From IMG/VR virus record IMGVR_UViG_3300022707_000476, positions 1 through 37,620 of that record: DNA of 37,620 nucleotides; one strand, 5' to 3'. The stretch's first letter is position 1, and every line of letters starts with the position of its first letter. This DNA is from a virus. A model generated the notes under the pieces. It was not told where the DNA came from. It saw only the letters and a list, made by a program, of their open reading frames with translations, and made no database searches. Both the position numbers and the translations under genes were made by a program. Of the stretch, positions 37,547-37,620 are shown in pieces.

Positions 37547-37620
37547 GGAGCCACCTCAGTGAATACTTTGACGCAGGAGAAGTTATATTTTGTTTTGAAT
37601 TTGATATCGCCCCAGAATTC
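37477..37620. repeat. Direct terminal repeat, right copy
   Basis: Exact copy of positions 1-144. Joining the two copies gives a 37,476-bp circle in which the 134-aa and 66-aa genes are intact and correctly overlapped, which supports circular closure. Confidence 0.95.

Noticed and set aside
1-37620. tRNA genes, insertion sequences, toxin-antitoxin pair, integrase and attachment site
   Set aside because: Looked for by reading proteins and spacers; none gave a recognisable cloverleaf, transposase, toxin pair or recombinase.

Overview
The window is one complete tailed-phage genome, seen as a circular assembly cut open at an arbitrary point. The first 144 bases (1-144) recur exactly as the last 144 (37477-37620), so the unit circle is 37,476 bp. 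Every gene I can support is on the minus strand. The tail module (tape measure, tail tube, frameshifted assembly chaperone, no sheath gene) indicates a siphovirus with an HK97-type head. I see no integrase, excisionase or CI-like repressor, and no tRNA, CRISPR array or insertion sequence. The host cannot be named. Sec signal peptides on many phage proteins, a possible outer-membrane-like protein beside the lysis genes and an M15 endolysin suggest a Gram-negative environmental bacterium.

Layout, read in the direction of transcription (descending coordinates). A near-consensus sigma70 promoter (12380-12408) drives an early unit from 12337 to about 6940: small proteins, a Cas4/RecB-like nuclease with a Cys cluster, a RecT-family annealing protein and an SbcC/RecF-like ATPase. 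A second promoter (6826-6854), with an inverted repeat filling its spacer, drives an HNH protein, a replication initiator with an iteron-like tract, a putative helicase-loader partner, a RusA-like resolvase, a cytosine methyltransferase locus and a string of small, tightly overlapping genes. That string runs through position 1, round the circle and down to 35928. A third promoter (35838-35866) precedes the late unit: terminase small and large subunits, portal-MuF fusion, a secreted protein, protease-capsid fusion, connectors, tail genes, a set of secreted fibre-region proteins, endolysin and holin. The late unit ends at a strong intrinsic terminator (12482-12516). The three promoters in series therefore cover the whole circle in one direction.

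Most notable points. (1) At 2596-3958 three reading frames of one strand are used: a 5-methylcytosine methyltransferase carrying motifs I-VIII, a 425-codon overlapping +1-frame ORF that holds the missing C-terminal motif, and an HNH endonuclease in the third frame. (2) The prohead protease and major capsid protein are fused in frame, with an internal ribosome site and an out-of-frame stop exactly where two separate genes would meet. (3) The tail assembly chaperone has a canonical -1 slippery heptamer, A AAA AAC. (4) At least seven proteins, including the large fibre protein, carry Sec-type signal peptides. (5) The replication initiator gene contains nine pentamer repeats placed as an origin would be.
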